DNA of 64,000 bases, taken from the NCBI GenBank assembly GCA_017620255.1, contig JAFZQU010000028.1, forward strand, positions 62,001-126,000, written 5' to 3'. Source of the DNA: Lachnospiraceae bacterium (GTDB lineage Bacteria > Bacillota > Clostridia > Lachnospirales > Lachnospiraceae). Below are positions 26,257-34,766 of the stretch, in pieces. The notes below the pieces were generated by a model that worked only from the letters and a program-made list of their open reading frames with translations, had not been told where the DNA came from and searched no databases. Each line of letters starts with the position of its first letter. The first letter of the stretch is position 1. The position numbers were made by a program, and so were the translations under genes.

Positions 26257-27435
26257 ATGAAAGAAAAACTGTTACACACACCGGAAGGTGTACGGGATAT
26301 CTACGGAGAGGAATACGCAGGGAAAGTACGTTTACAGGAAAAACTGCTGCATAAATTCCATCTGTACGGATATGAAGACATTCAGACGCCTACGTTTGAA
26401 TTCTTTGATATATTTTCAAGTAATATCGGAACGATCCCCAGCAAGGAACTGTTTAAGTTCTTTGACAAAGAGGGGAATACACTTGTGCTGAGGCCTGATT
26501 TTACGCCGTCCATAGCGAGATGTGTCGCGAAATACTATATGGATGAGAAGATGCCTGTCAGATTCTGTTATCTCGGCAACACATTTATCAATGTTTCCGA
26601 TCTGCAGGGAAGACTCAAGGAATCCACACAGGTAGGCGTGGAACTGATCAACGATAACAGCGCCTATGCGGATGCCGAGATGATCGCGCTGATGATCGAA
26701 AGCCTGCAATGCGCCAATCTGCGTGATTTTCAGATCACGGTAGGTAATGTGGAATTCTTTAAGGGGCTGTGTGAGGAGTACGGGATCGATCCGGATACGG
26801 AAATGGATCTTAGGGAATATATCTCCAACAAGAACTATTTCGGTGCGGAATCCATCCTCGATGCTGCACGGACGCCTTCGGAAGTGAAGGAAAAGATCTT
26901 AAAAGTCACCGAACTGTTCGGATCCATTGATACGGTGCTCAAGGCGCGTGATTTTGTCCACAATCAGAGATCGCTGGATGCGCTCCTTAGGCTGGAACAG
27001 ATCCATGAAATCTTAAGATCGCAGAATATGGAACAGTATCTGACCTATGATGTAGGCATGCTTTCCAAATACCATTATTATACCGGCGTGATCTTCCGGG
27101 CCTACACCTACGGGAGCGGGGATGCCATCATGAAGGGTGGCCGGTATGATAACCTGCTTTCTTCTTTCGGGAAAGATGCTTCCGCGATCGGATTTGCCGT
27201 GGTTCTGGATGACCTGTATCTTTCCTTACGAAGGCAGGGACTTGCCGTTGAAACGAAAGAACCGGCTGTCTTACTGCTTTACGGACAAAGCAGCAGACAG
27301 GAAGCATACACGACGGCAAAAGAACTGAGAGATCAGGGTGTCCATACGGTGCTCCTGCAAAAGGATGACACTGTTGCCATGCAGGTGTATCAGGACTATG
27401 CAAGTTCATTCAGTTACGAATTAAGAGAGGTTTAA
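26257..27435 (+). CDS. hisZ: ATP phosphoribosyltransferase regulatory subunit HisZ
   Basis: A 392-residue class II aminoacyl-tRNA synthetase-like protein. It resembles HisRS in the catalytic fold (TPEGVRDIYGEEY, LRPDFTPSIARCVAKYY, YYTGVIFRAYTYGSGDAIMKGGRYD) but serves as the regulatory partner of short-form HisG, allowing activity and histidine feedback. It is first in the operon, directly before hisG, the standard arrangement. AAAGCGAGGG precedes the ATG. A true HisRS is less likely because of the length, the operon position and the need of short HisG for HisZ. Confidence 0.93.
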   Translation: MKEKLLHTPEGVRDIYGEEYAGKVRLQEKLLHKFHLYGYEDIQTPTFEFFDIFSSNIGTIPSKELFKFFDKEGNTLVLRPDFTPSIARCVAKYYMDEKMPVRFCYLGNTFINVSDLQGRLKESTQVGVELINDNSAYADAEMIALMIESLQCANLRDFQITVGNVEFFKGLCEEYGIDPDTEMDLREYISNKNYFGAESILDAARTPSEVKEKILKVTELFGSIDTVLKARDFVHNQRSLDALLRLEQIHEILRSQNMEQYLTYDVGMLSKYHYYTGVIFRAYTYGSGDAIMKGGRYDNLLSSFGKDASAIGFAVVLDDLYLSLRRQGLAVETKEPAVLLLYGQSSRQEAYTTAKELRDQGVHTVLLQKDDTVAMQVYQDYASSFSYELREV

Positions 27436-27437
27436 AT

Positions 27438-28085
27438 ATGGAACGTTCCGTTAATTATCTGACGTTTGCGCTCGGAAAAGGACGACTCGCAAACAAAACC
27501 ATGGAATTGCTCGAAGAGATCGGGATCTCATGCGAAGAGATGCGGGATAAGGAATCCCGGAAACTGATCTTTGTCAATGAAGATCTGAAACTCCGGTTTT
27601 TCCTGGCCAAAGGACCGGATGTGCCCACCTATGTGGAATACGGCGCGGCCGATATCGGTGTGGTCGGAAAGGATACGATCCTGGAAGAGGACCGCAGGAA
27701 CTATGAAGTTTTAGATCTTAAATTCGGTAAATGCAAGATGTGTGTGTGCGGCCCGAAAGAAGCAGGCGATCTGCTCCTGCATCATGAGATGATCCGGGTA
27801 GCCACGAAATATCCGCATATCGCGAAAGATTATTTTTATAACCGGAAACAGCAGACTGTTGATATCATCAAACTGAACGGTTCGATCGAACTGGCACCCA
27901 TTGTGGGGCTTTCCGACGTGATCGTGGATATCGTGGAAACGGGTTCCACGCTGCGGGAAAACGGACTGGTCGTACTCGAAGAGATCTGCGACTTATCCGC
28001 AAGGATGATCGTCAACCAGGTAAGTATGCGTATGGAGTCTGAAAGGATCAATCAGCTGATCAAAGATCTGAAGGAGAGATTATGA
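27438..28085 (+). CDS. hisG: ATP phosphoribosyltransferase catalytic subunit, short form
   Basis: A 215-residue HisG without the C-terminal regulatory domain found in the long form. It condenses ATP with PRPP, the first step of histidine synthesis. Motifs include FALGKGRLANKTMELLEE at the start, YGAADIGVVGKDTI, and the PRPP site region IVDIVETGSTLRENGL. It lies two bases after hisZ and overlaps hisD as ATGA. Confidence 0.97.
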   Translation: MERSVNYLTFALGKGRLANKTMELLEEIGISCEEMRDKESRKLIFVNEDLKLRFFLAKGPDVPTYVEYGAADIGVVGKDTILEEDRRNYEVLDLKFGKCKMCVCGPKEAGDLLLHHEMIRVATKYPHIAKDYFYNRKQQTVDIIKLNGSIELAPIVGLSDVIVDIVETGSTLRENGLVVLEEICDLSARMIVNQVSMRMESERINQLIKDLKERL

Positions 28086-29371
28086 GAATCGTAAAACTGA
28101 CAAACGAAAGCAGGCAGGATATCCTGACCAATCTGTTAAAAAGGAATCCGGGCCAGTATACGGAATATGAAAACGTTGTTAATGAGATCCTGCAAAATGT
28201 CCGTGAAAACGGGGATGAGGCATTGTTTTCCTATACAGAGAAATTCGATCACTGCAAACTTGACAGTAAAAGCGTGCGTGTGACGGAAGAAGAGATCGAA
28301 GAGGCATATGCATCTTATGATAAGGACCTCGTCAGGATCATGCAGGATGCATCCGCCAATATCATTCGTTATCATGAAAAACAGCTGACCAACAGCTGGA
28401 TCGAAACAAAGCCTGACGGAACGATCCTCGGACAGAAAGTCACAGCGATCGATACGGTAGGCGTGTATGTTCCGGGCGGAAAGGCAGCCTATCCGTCTTC
28501 GACACTGATGTGTATCCTGCCGGCAAAAGTGGCAGGTGTGAACCGGATCATCATGACGACTCCCTGCGATGCACAGGGGCGCGTGAATCCTTCCACGCTT
28601 GTTTCCGCAAAGATCGCAGGTGTGACGGAGATCTATAAAGTCGGCGGCGCACAGGCGATCGCAGCCATGGCCTTTGGAACCGAAACGGTCCCGAAAGTCG
28701 ATAAGATCGTGGGCCCCGGAAACATCTTTGTCGCGCTTGCCAAGAAAGCTGTATTCGGCTTTGTTTCCATCGATTCCGTGGCAGGACCGAGCGAGATCCT
28801 GATCATTGCGGACGAGACCGCAGATCCGCGTTACACGGCGGCTGACCTGCTTTCCCAGGCGGAACATGATCAGCTCGCATCCTCCATTCTGATCACGACT
28901 TCGGAAGAATTCGCAAAGAAGGTATCTGCTGAAGTGGACAGGATGACGGAAAAACTGCCGCGTCGTGAGATCATCGAAGCGTCCCTGGAAAATTACGGCT
29001 ATATCCTTGTGGCCGATAATATGGAAGATGCGATCGAAGCAGCAAATGCGATCGCTTCCGAACACATGGAGATCCTGACGGAAAATCCGTTTGACATCAT
29101 GACAAGGATCAAAAATGCCGGCGCGATCTTCTTAGGACCTTACTCCTCGGAACCGCTTGGCGATTATTACGCGGGACCGAACCATGTTCTGCCGACAAAC
29201 GGGACGGCTAAGTTTTTCTCACCGCTTGGCGTGGATGCATTTATAAAGAGAACCAGTATCATATCCTACTCGAAAGAAGCGCTTCTGCCGGTCGCTGAAG
29301 ATATCGCACGTTTTGCGGATGCAGAAGGACTGAGCGCGCATGCAGCATCGATCAGGATCAGGAAAGAATAG
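28082..29371 (+). CDS. hisD: Histidinol dehydrogenase
   Basis: A 429-residue zinc enzyme that oxidises L-histidinol to L-histidine in two NAD steps. Family stretches are [16 protein letters not shown] near residue 125, [26 protein letters not shown], and the zinc/active-site [15 protein letters not shown] near 260. Length is standard. Coupled to hisG by an ATGA overlap. Confidence 0.97.
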   Translation: MRIVKLTNESRQDILTNLLKRNPGQYTEYENVVNEILQNVRENGDEALFSYTEKFDHCKLDSKSVRVTEEEIEEAYASYDKDLVRIMQDASANIIRYHEKQLTNSWIETKPDGTILGQKVTAIDTVGVYVPGGKAAYPSSTLMCILPAKVAGVNRIIMTTPCDAQGRVNPSTLVSAKIAGVTEIYKVGGAQAIAAMAFGTETVPKVDKIVGPGNIFVALAKKAVFGFVSIDSVAGPSEILIIADETADPRYTAADLLSQAEHDQLASSILITTSEEFAKKVSAEVDRMTEKLPRREIIEASLENYGYILVADNMEDAIEAANAIASEHMEILTENPFDIMTRIKNAGAIFLGPYSSEPLGDYYAGPNHVLPTNGTAKFFSPLGVDAFIKRTSIISYSKEALLPVAEDIARFADAEGLSAHAASIRIRKE

Positions 29372-29382
29372 GGGAGAACCAT

Positions 29383-29973
29383 ATGGGAAGAATTGCGACA
29401 CTGGAAAGAAAAACAAATGAAACACAGATCAAGTGCAGTTTTGAACTGGACGGGAAGGGCGTATCAAAGATCGATACAGGCATCGGGTTCTTTGATCACA
29501 TGCTGGACGGTTTTACCAGACACGGACTGTTTGATCTCGAGCTGTCCGTAACGGGAGACCTTCTGGTGGACGGACATCACACGGTGGAGGATACGGGGAT
29601 CGTACTCGGGAATGCCATTGCCAAAGCAGCCGGCGACAAGAAGGGCATCTGCAGATACGGACACATGATCCTGCCCATGGATGATGCACTTTGTCTCTGT
29701 GCGATCGATCTTTGCGGGAGACCTTATTTTGCCTATGATGTTTCGTTTGATGCCGAGAGGATCGGCTATCTGGATACGGAACTGATCCGGGAATTCTTTT
29801 ATTCCATCAGTTACAGCGCAGGCATGAACCTGCACATAAAAATGCTGTCCGGACAGAATGCGCACCACATGGCAGAATCCATGTTCAAAGCGTTTGCGAA
29901 AGCACTGGATCAGGCAACGCGATTGGATGAGCGTATCATCGACGTCATGAGCACGAAAGGAACACTGGAATGA
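29383..29973 (+). CDS. hisB: Imidazoleglycerol-phosphate dehydratase
   Basis: A 196-residue monofunctional HisB. It carries the paired metal-binding repeats: [16 protein letters not shown] and [14 protein letters not shown] in the first half, [26 protein letters not shown] in the second. It dehydrates imidazoleglycerol phosphate to imidazoleacetol phosphate. GGGGAGAA precedes the ATG, and the stop overlaps the hisIE fusion gene as ATGA. Confidence 0.97.
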   Translation: MGRIATLERKTNETQIKCSFELDGKGVSKIDTGIGFFDHMLDGFTRHGLFDLELSVTGDLLVDGHHTVEDTGIVLGNAIAKAAGDKKGICRYGHMILPMDDALCLCAIDLCGRPYFAYDVSFDAERIGYLDTELIREFFYSISYSAGMNLHIKMLSGQNAHHMAESMFKAFAKALDQATRLDERIIDVMSTKGTLE

Positions 29974-31244
29974 ATTATAAATCCATCATACCCTGTATCT
30001 ATTTAAAAAACGGTAAACTTGTAAAGGGATTTAAGGATGAAACGGTCATATCCGACGATCCCGCCGGCTTTTCTTCACAGCTTGCGGGATACGGTGCAGA
30101 CCGCCTGCTCCTGTTTGATCTTTCGGAAAATGACAGTGAACATGAAGAGAACATCCTTCTGATCAGGCAGATCAACAAAACGATCGATATCCCGTCCATG
30201 GCGGCCGGAAATATCAACCGCCTTGAGGATGTCAAGAAACTGCTGTATGCAGGCTGTAAGTCTGTTGTGCTCAATATGGCCAAGCAGTCCAACATCGACC
30301 TGATCACGCAGGCCGCCAAACGTTTTGGAAAAGAAAAGATGATGGCCTGTGCCGATGCGGATGAACAGATCTTAGACCATGCGGATATCCTGAAAGAATA
30401 TGTCAGTGAGATCATCCTGCTCGATCATGAGATCAAATGTGATTATGCCGCATTCAATATCATTCCGTTTGTGAACGATACAGATATTTCCGTTGCGGCA
30501 AAACTGCTCAGGCAGGACTGTGTATGCGGACTGACGGGAGAACTGATCAATGCAAATGCCGAAACGCTGATGGAACTGAAGAGCAGCTGCAGGGAACAGG
30601 GCATCAGTGTAAATCTTTCCGAATGCAGTTTAAGCTTTGATGATCTTACATGCGGTGAAAACGGGCTGATCCCGGTTGTCGTGCAGGACTATAAGACGGA
30701 TGAAGTCCTGATGGTCGCCTATATGAACCGGGAATCCTTTGACATGACCGTTAAGACCGGAAAAATGACCTATTATTCCAGGAGCCGTCAGAAACTCTGG
30801 ATCAAAGGCGAAACAAGCGGTCATTTCCAGTATGTCAGATCCCTTTATGCGGACTGCGATAAAGACACGATCCTTGCCAGGGTGCGTCAGATCGGTGCGG
30901 CCTGCCATACAGGTAACCGTTCCTGCTTCTTTGAAGAGATCTTAAGCGGGGATTATCCGGAGTCAAATCCGCTCAAAGTATTTGAAAACGTGTTTGATGT
31001 GATCCTGGACCGGAAAAAGAATCCCAAAGAAGGCTCCTATACCAATTATCTGTTTGATAAGGGAATCGATAAGATCCTGAAAAAAGTCGGAGAGGAAGCT
31101 ACCGAGATCGTGATCGCTGCTAAAAATCCCGATCAGGAAGAAGTAAAATACGAGATAGCCGATTTTCTGTATCATGTGATGGTACTGATGGCGGAATGTG
31201 ATCTTACCTGGGATGATATCGTAACCGAACTGGCTAACCGGTGA
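29970..31244 (+). CDS. hisIE: HisIE (PR-AMP cyclohydrolase / PR-ATP pyrophosphatase) fused to a degenerate HisF/HisA-like barrel
   Basis: A 424-residue three-domain protein. Residues about 1-215 follow HisF ([15 protein letters not shown] versus the family IIPCLDVKDGRVVKG), but the catalytic Asp after IIPC is Tyr and the phosphate-binding VGGG is AAGN, so this barrel is very unlikely to be catalytic. Residues about 215-315 are HisI, with [17 protein letters not shown] and the metal Cys cluster in CDKDTIL...CHTGNRSC. Residues about 325-424 are HisE, with [25 protein letters not shown]. It ends the local his operon; hisA, hisF, hisH and hisC are not here and must lie elsewhere if the pathway is complete. 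Confidence 0.92.
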   Translation: MNYKSIIPCIYLKNGKLVKGFKDETVISDDPAGFSSQLAGYGADRLLLFDLSENDSEHEENILLIRQINKTIDIPSMAAGNINRLEDVKKLLYAGCKSVVLNMAKQSNIDLITQAAKRFGKEKMMACADADEQILDHADILKEYVSEIILLDHEIKCDYAAFNIIPFVNDTDISVAAKLLRQDCVCGLTGELINANAETLMELKSSCREQGISVNLSECSLSFDDLTCGENGLIPVVVQDYKTDEVLMVAYMNRESFDMTVKTGKMTYYSRSRQKLWIKGETSGHFQYVRSLYADCDKDTILARVRQIGAACHTGNRSCFFEEILSGDYPESNPLKVFENVFDVILDRKKNPKEGSYTNYLFDKGIDKILKKVGEEATEIVIAAKNPDQEEVKYEIADFLYHVMVLMAECDLTWDDIVTELANR

Positions 31245-31248
31245 TACA

Positions 31249-31277
31249 TATTATTGAAAAATAATAGTGGATTTTTT
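31249..31277 (+). terminator. Weak terminator candidate after hisIE
   Basis: TATTATT and AATAATA form an A-T-only 7-base stem around a GAAA tetraloop, followed eight bases later by six T. The stem is weak and the T run is displaced, so function is doubtful. Confidence 0.3.
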
Positions 31278-31290
31278 ACCGGGATGATAG

Positions 31291-31296
31291 TATAAT
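31291..31296 (+). promoter_or_regulatory. Possible -10 box for the secreted repeat protein
   Basis: A perfect TATAAT about 50 bases before the start codon. No good -35 box is seen at 16-18 bases (TGGATT is the best), so it may depend on an activator or another sigma factor. Confidence 0.4.
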
Positions 31297-31347
31297 AGAT
31301 TTACATAAAGTTTTTTGAACGGGGTATAAAGAAACAGGAGGTAGATA

Positions 31348-32100
31348 ATGATGAAGGGGCTTTGGAAAAAAATGATCATTGGCGGTATTGCACTTGCCGG
31401 TCTTGTAGCGGTACTGTTTACGGTACCTGCCGAAGCAAAAGCAAAGCATACCGTAACGTTCCTGTACGGAACAAAAATGAACACACAGATCGTGCCGGAC
31501 GGCGGAAATGCGATCGTCCCGATCGATACGGGTGTGGAAGGCTTTACATTCCTCGGCTGGACCGATTCCTGCATGAATGTCAAGACCGACAAGTTGATCC
31601 TGGGCATGTATGTGAACAACACACCGTACGCGCCTGCCACAAATTCCACGACAACGATCAAGAAGGTAAATGACAATACGTCGGCACCGTTCCTTCCCTG
31701 GTGGGACGGAACAAAGGGTGTTCCGGGCGTGACCTGCGTTGTCAGATGGTATAACGGCCATAACAATGAACTTTGGAAAACGGAAGTTGTTCCTTACGGT
31801 TCTTCCCTTCCGGATCCCGCAGATCCCTGCATCGCCGGTTACGACTTTGTAGGCTGGGAAGGTTCCTGGAAGAACATTACGGAAGACAGGGCGATCAAAG
31901 CATGGTATTACAGAACTCATGAAGTCCGTTTCTACAGTGAAGTTACAGGAGAACTCATAGACGTACAGCATATCCGTGACGGTGAGCCTGCAAGAGACTG
32001 CCATCCGTATATCGAAGGATGGAAGTTCAAGAGCTATGATGTGGATATTTCCTGCATCAAAGGCGACACGGTCGTTCATGTACATTATGTACCGTTCTAA
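31348..32100 (+). CDS. Small secreted protein with three InlB B-repeat-like modules
   Basis: A 250-residue protein with a classical signal peptide: KK near the start, hydrophobic core IIGGIALAGLVAVLF, probable cleavage after AEA near residue 30. The mature part is three modules of about 60 residues, each with a strand, a loop, a Gly-rich turn and a GWxxxxxNI...AWY-type end (FTFLGWTDS, YDFVGWEGS, and a degenerate third WKFKSYD). This is the beta-grasp InlB B-repeat/Flg_new pattern. Five cysteines are spread through the mature protein. There is no LPXTG, membrane tail, SLH or choline-binding domain, so it is probably released. AGGAGG precedes the start. Function unknown. Confidence 0.7.
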   Translation: MMKGLWKKMIIGGIALAGLVAVLFTVPAEAKAKHTVTFLYGTKMNTQIVPDGGNAIVPIDTGVEGFTFLGWTDSCMNVKTDKLILGMYVNNTPYAPATNSTTTIKKVNDNTSAPFLPWWDGTKGVPGVTCVVRWYNGHNNELWKTEVVPYGSSLPDPADPCIAGYDFVGWEGSWKNITEDRAIKAWYYRTHEVRFYSEVTGELIDVQHIRDGEPARDCHPYIEGWKFKSYDVDISCIKGDTVVHVHYVPF

Positions 32101-32125
32101 GCGACAAACAATATGAATAACTAAG

Positions 32126-32155
32126 GCAGGGTGGCAGTGGCCGCCCTGCTTTTTT
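32126..32155 (+). terminator. Intrinsic terminator after the secreted repeat protein
   Basis: A GC-rich 9-base stem (GCAGGGTGG pairing with CCGCCCTGC, one G-T pair) with a 6-base loop is followed by six T. Confidence 0.9.
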
Positions 32156-32157
32156 GT

Positions 32158-32186
32158 TTGATTTTATCAGGGTGATAAAGTATACT
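32158..32186 (+). promoter_or_regulatory. Promoter of the radical SAM-rng-mutSL gene run
   Basis: TTGATT and TATACT at 17-base spacing, about 48 bases before the radical SAM start. A perfect inverted repeat occupies the spacer. Confidence 0.65.
32163..32179. promoter_or_regulatory. Inverted repeat inside the promoter spacer, operator candidate
   Basis: TTTATCAGGGTGATAAA: 7-base perfect arms around GGG, located between the -35 and -10 boxes. A dimeric regulator bound here would compete with RNA polymerase. It could also be chance in A/T-rich sequence. Confidence 0.4.
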
Positions 32187-32233
32187 ATATTTGGTGTTTT
32201 ATGCGCCAAAATCGTATATATGGAGTATGTTTT

Positions 32234-34093
32234 ATGAAACCCGTACTTCCCGATGAGATCCTTTTGAAGGTTGAGAAGCCGGCCAGATATATCGGCGGGG
32301 AGATCAATGCAGTATATAAGGATCCGCGTGATATCGATATAAGATTTGCCATGTGTTTTCCCGATCTTTATGAGATCGGCATGTCCCATCTGGGGATCCA
32401 GATCATCTACAGCATGCTGAACGAACGCCCGGATGTATGGTGCGAACGTGTATACTCCCCATGGATCGATCTGCATGCCATCATGAAAGAGAAGAAGATC
32501 CCGCTGTTTGCACTGGAATCACAGGAGCCCGTGAGCGGTTTTGATTTTCTGGGGATCACCCTGCAGTATGAGATGTGTTATACAAATATCCTGCAGATCC
32601 TGGATCTGTCAGGTATTCCAATGCATGCAAAAGACAGGACAAAAGATCATCCCATCGTGATCGGCGGCGGTCCCTGCACCTATAATCCGGAACCGGTTGC
32701 TGTTTTTTTTGACCTGTTTTATATAGGGGAGGCGGAAACAGGATACGATGCCCTGCTTGATCTCTATAAGGAGTATAAAAACAAAGGCTTTGACCGTCGT
32801 AAATTCCTGTTGGAAGCGGGCAAACTGCCGGGGATCTATGCTCCCCTGTTCTATGAGACCACCTATCATGCAGACGGAACGATCGCGGCTTTTACACCGA
32901 CAGAAGAAGGCCTTGGTGAAACGATACGCAAAGAGATCTGCATGGACTTAACACATGCACATTATCCGACAAAACAGATCGTCCCCTTTATCAGGGTCAC
33001 ACAGGACCGTGCGGTACTTGAGATCCAGCGCGGCTGTATCAGGGGATGCAGGTTCTGCCAGGCGGGCATGATCTACAGACCCCTGCGCGAGAAAGAGGAA
33101 AAGGAACTGGAGCGGATCGCGGAAGAGATCCTTGCTAACACCGGAAATGATGAGATCTCCTTAAGTTCCTTAAGTTCCAGCGATTATTCGAAACTGCCGG
33201 AACTGATCGAATTCCTGATCGCACACGCGAGGGAAAATCATGTAAACATATCCCTGCCCTCCCTTCGGATCGATGCCTTTTCCCTGGATGTAATGAGTAA
33301 AGTGCAGGATGTCAGGAAGAGTTCCTTAACGTTTGCGCCGGAAGCAGGCTCCCAGAGATTGAGAAATGTGATCAATAAAGGCCTTACAGAGGATGATATC
33401 CTAAAAGGCGCAGCAGAAGCGTTCAAGGGAGGCTGGACCAGGGTGAAACTGTATTTCATGCTGGGGCTTCCGACCGAAACAGAAGAAGACTTAAAAGCGA
33501 TCCCGGAACTTTGTAATGAGATCGCGAAACTGTATTACGAACTGATCCCGAAAGAAGAGAGGAAGGGACGGATCCAAATCGTCGCTTCCAGCTCGTTTTT
33601 TGTACCGAAACCGTTCACGCCGTTCCAGTGGGCGGCCATGGATCGCGCCGAAGACTTCCTGAAGAAAGCAGATTTTGTCAATCATACGATGCATGCGCAG
33701 TTAAACCAGAGGAGTATCAAATATAACTGGCATGATGCAAAAGTCAGTATCCTGGAAGGGATCATGGCAAGAGGAGACAGAAGATTATCTGATGTGATCG
33801 AAGCTGCTTACAGACACGGGGCACTCTTTGATGCCTGGACGGAAACGTTTTCGCAGGAACCCTGGGATAAAGCATTTGCGGAAACCGGAATAGCGGGTGA
33901 TTTTTACGTACACCGGGAAAGAGATCCGGAAGAGATCCTGCCATGGGATTTCATCGATACGGGTGTTACACGTGAGTTTCTGCTTAAAGAATGGGAAAAT
34001 GCAAAGGCCGGTATCGTAACGAGAAACTGCAGGGATACCTGCAACGGCTGCGGAGCGGCGGAGTTTGGAGGTGGCATCTGCTATGCGCATTAG
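32234..34093 (+). CDS. B12-binding-type radical SAM protein (TIGR03960 family)
   Basis: A 619-residue radical SAM protein. The first 220 residues resemble the B12-binding Rossmann region of MiaB/RlmN-like relatives (DIRFAMCFPDLYEIGMSHLG). The 4Fe-4S cysteines are in RGCIRGCRFCQAG at about residues 268, 272 and 275. A C-terminal cysteine-rich tail (CRDTCNGCGAAEFGGGICYAH) is typical. The reaction is unknown; members sit before a DUF2344 protein and rng, as here. The ATG at 32234 is chosen because the frame upstream (from 32201) overlaps the promoter. Confidence 0.9.
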   Translation: MKPVLPDEILLKVEKPARYIGGEINAVYKDPRDIDIRFAMCFPDLYEIGMSHLGIQIIYSMLNERPDVWCERVYSPWIDLHAIMKEKKIPLFALESQEPVSGFDFLGITLQYEMCYTNILQILDLSGIPMHAKDRTKDHPIVIGGGPCTYNPEPVAVFFDLFYIGEAETGYDALLDLYKEYKNKGFDRRKFLLEAGKLPGIYAPLFYETTYHADGTIAAFTPTEEGLGETIRKEICMDLTHAHYPTKQIVPFIRVTQDRAVLEIQRGCIRGCRFCQAGMIYRPLREKEEKELERIAEEILANTGNDEISLSSLSSSDYSKLPELIEFLIAHARENHVNISLPSLRIDAFSLDVMSKVQDVRKSSLTFAPEAGSQRLRNVINKGLTEDDILKGAAEAFKGGWTRVKLYFMLGLPTETEEDLKAIPELCNEIAKLYYELIPKEERKGRIQIVASSSFFVPKPFTPFQWAAMDRAEDFLKKADFVNHTMHAQLNQRSIKYNWHDAKVSILEGIMARGDRRLSDVIEAAYRHGALFDAWTETFSQEPWDKAFAETGIAGDFYVHRERDPEEILPWDFIDTGVTREFLLKEWENAKAGIVTRNCRDTCNGCGAAEFGGGICYAH

Positions 34094-34766
34094 GATCAAA
34101 TTCACCAAACTCGGCAATGTGAAATTCATCGGGCACCTGGATCTGATGCGTTATTTCCAGAAACTGATGCGCAGATCGGGGATCCCGATCGCATACTCGG
34201 CAGGAATGTCCCCGCACCAGATCATGTCCTTTGCCCTGCCGCTTGGGATCGGTGATGAAAGTATCGGAGAATATGCGGATATCGAACTGACCGGGTCAGT
34301 CAGTTCGACCGATGCGATCCGTTCCCTTTCGGAGCATTCTGCAGAGGGTATTGAGATCCTGTCCTTTAAAATGCTTCCGGATGATGCAAAGAATGCGATG
34401 GCGAGCGTTGAGGCCGCAGATTATGAGATTTCTTTCCGCCATATGCCGGAGAATGATTTTTACGAAGCGTTTGCAAAGTTCATGCAGCAGGACAGCATCA
34501 TTGTCATGAAACGTACCAAAAAGAGCGAAAGAGAGATCGATCTGAGGCCGCTCATATTTGCATGGTCCATAGAGAATAAGCGTATCCGACTTCGCTTAAA
34601 ATGCGGAAGTGTGGATAATACAAAACCCGAACTTGTCATGGAAGCCTTTTTTGCATCTTTAGGCCTTCCATTTGACCCGTTCCTGCTTTTGATCAAACGG
34701 ATCGACCTGTTTACTGAAAAGGACGGAACTTTTATTTCACTTGATGAGATAGGAGCAGACATATGA
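34083..34766 (+). CDS. TIGR03936 family radical SAM-associated protein (DUF2344)
   Basis: A 227-residue DUF2344 protein starting MRIRIKFTKLGNVKFIGHLDLMRYFQKLMRRSGIPIAYSAGMSPHQIMSF, the family hallmark. In many bacteria this domain is fused to the preceding radical SAM protein, so the two products almost certainly act together, possibly on an RNA target. The start at 34083 lies inside the end of the radical SAM gene (11-base overlap) behind GGAGGTG. It overlaps rng as ATGA. Confidence 0.9.
   Translation: MRIRIKFTKLGNVKFIGHLDLMRYFQKLMRRSGIPIAYSAGMSPHQIMSFALPLGIGDESIGEYADIELTGSVSSTDAIRSLSEHSAEGIEILSFKMLPDDAKNAMASVEAADYEISFRHMPENDFYEAFAKFMQQDSIIVMKRTKKSEREIDLRPLIFAWSIENKRIRLRLKCGSVDNTKPELVMEAFFASLGLPFDPFLLLIKRIDLFTEKDGTFISLDEIGADI

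Noticed and set aside
28136-29065. A 309-codon open frame on the minus strand inside hisD
   Set aside because: HisD motifs fix the coding strand; the antisense frame looks like a shadow.
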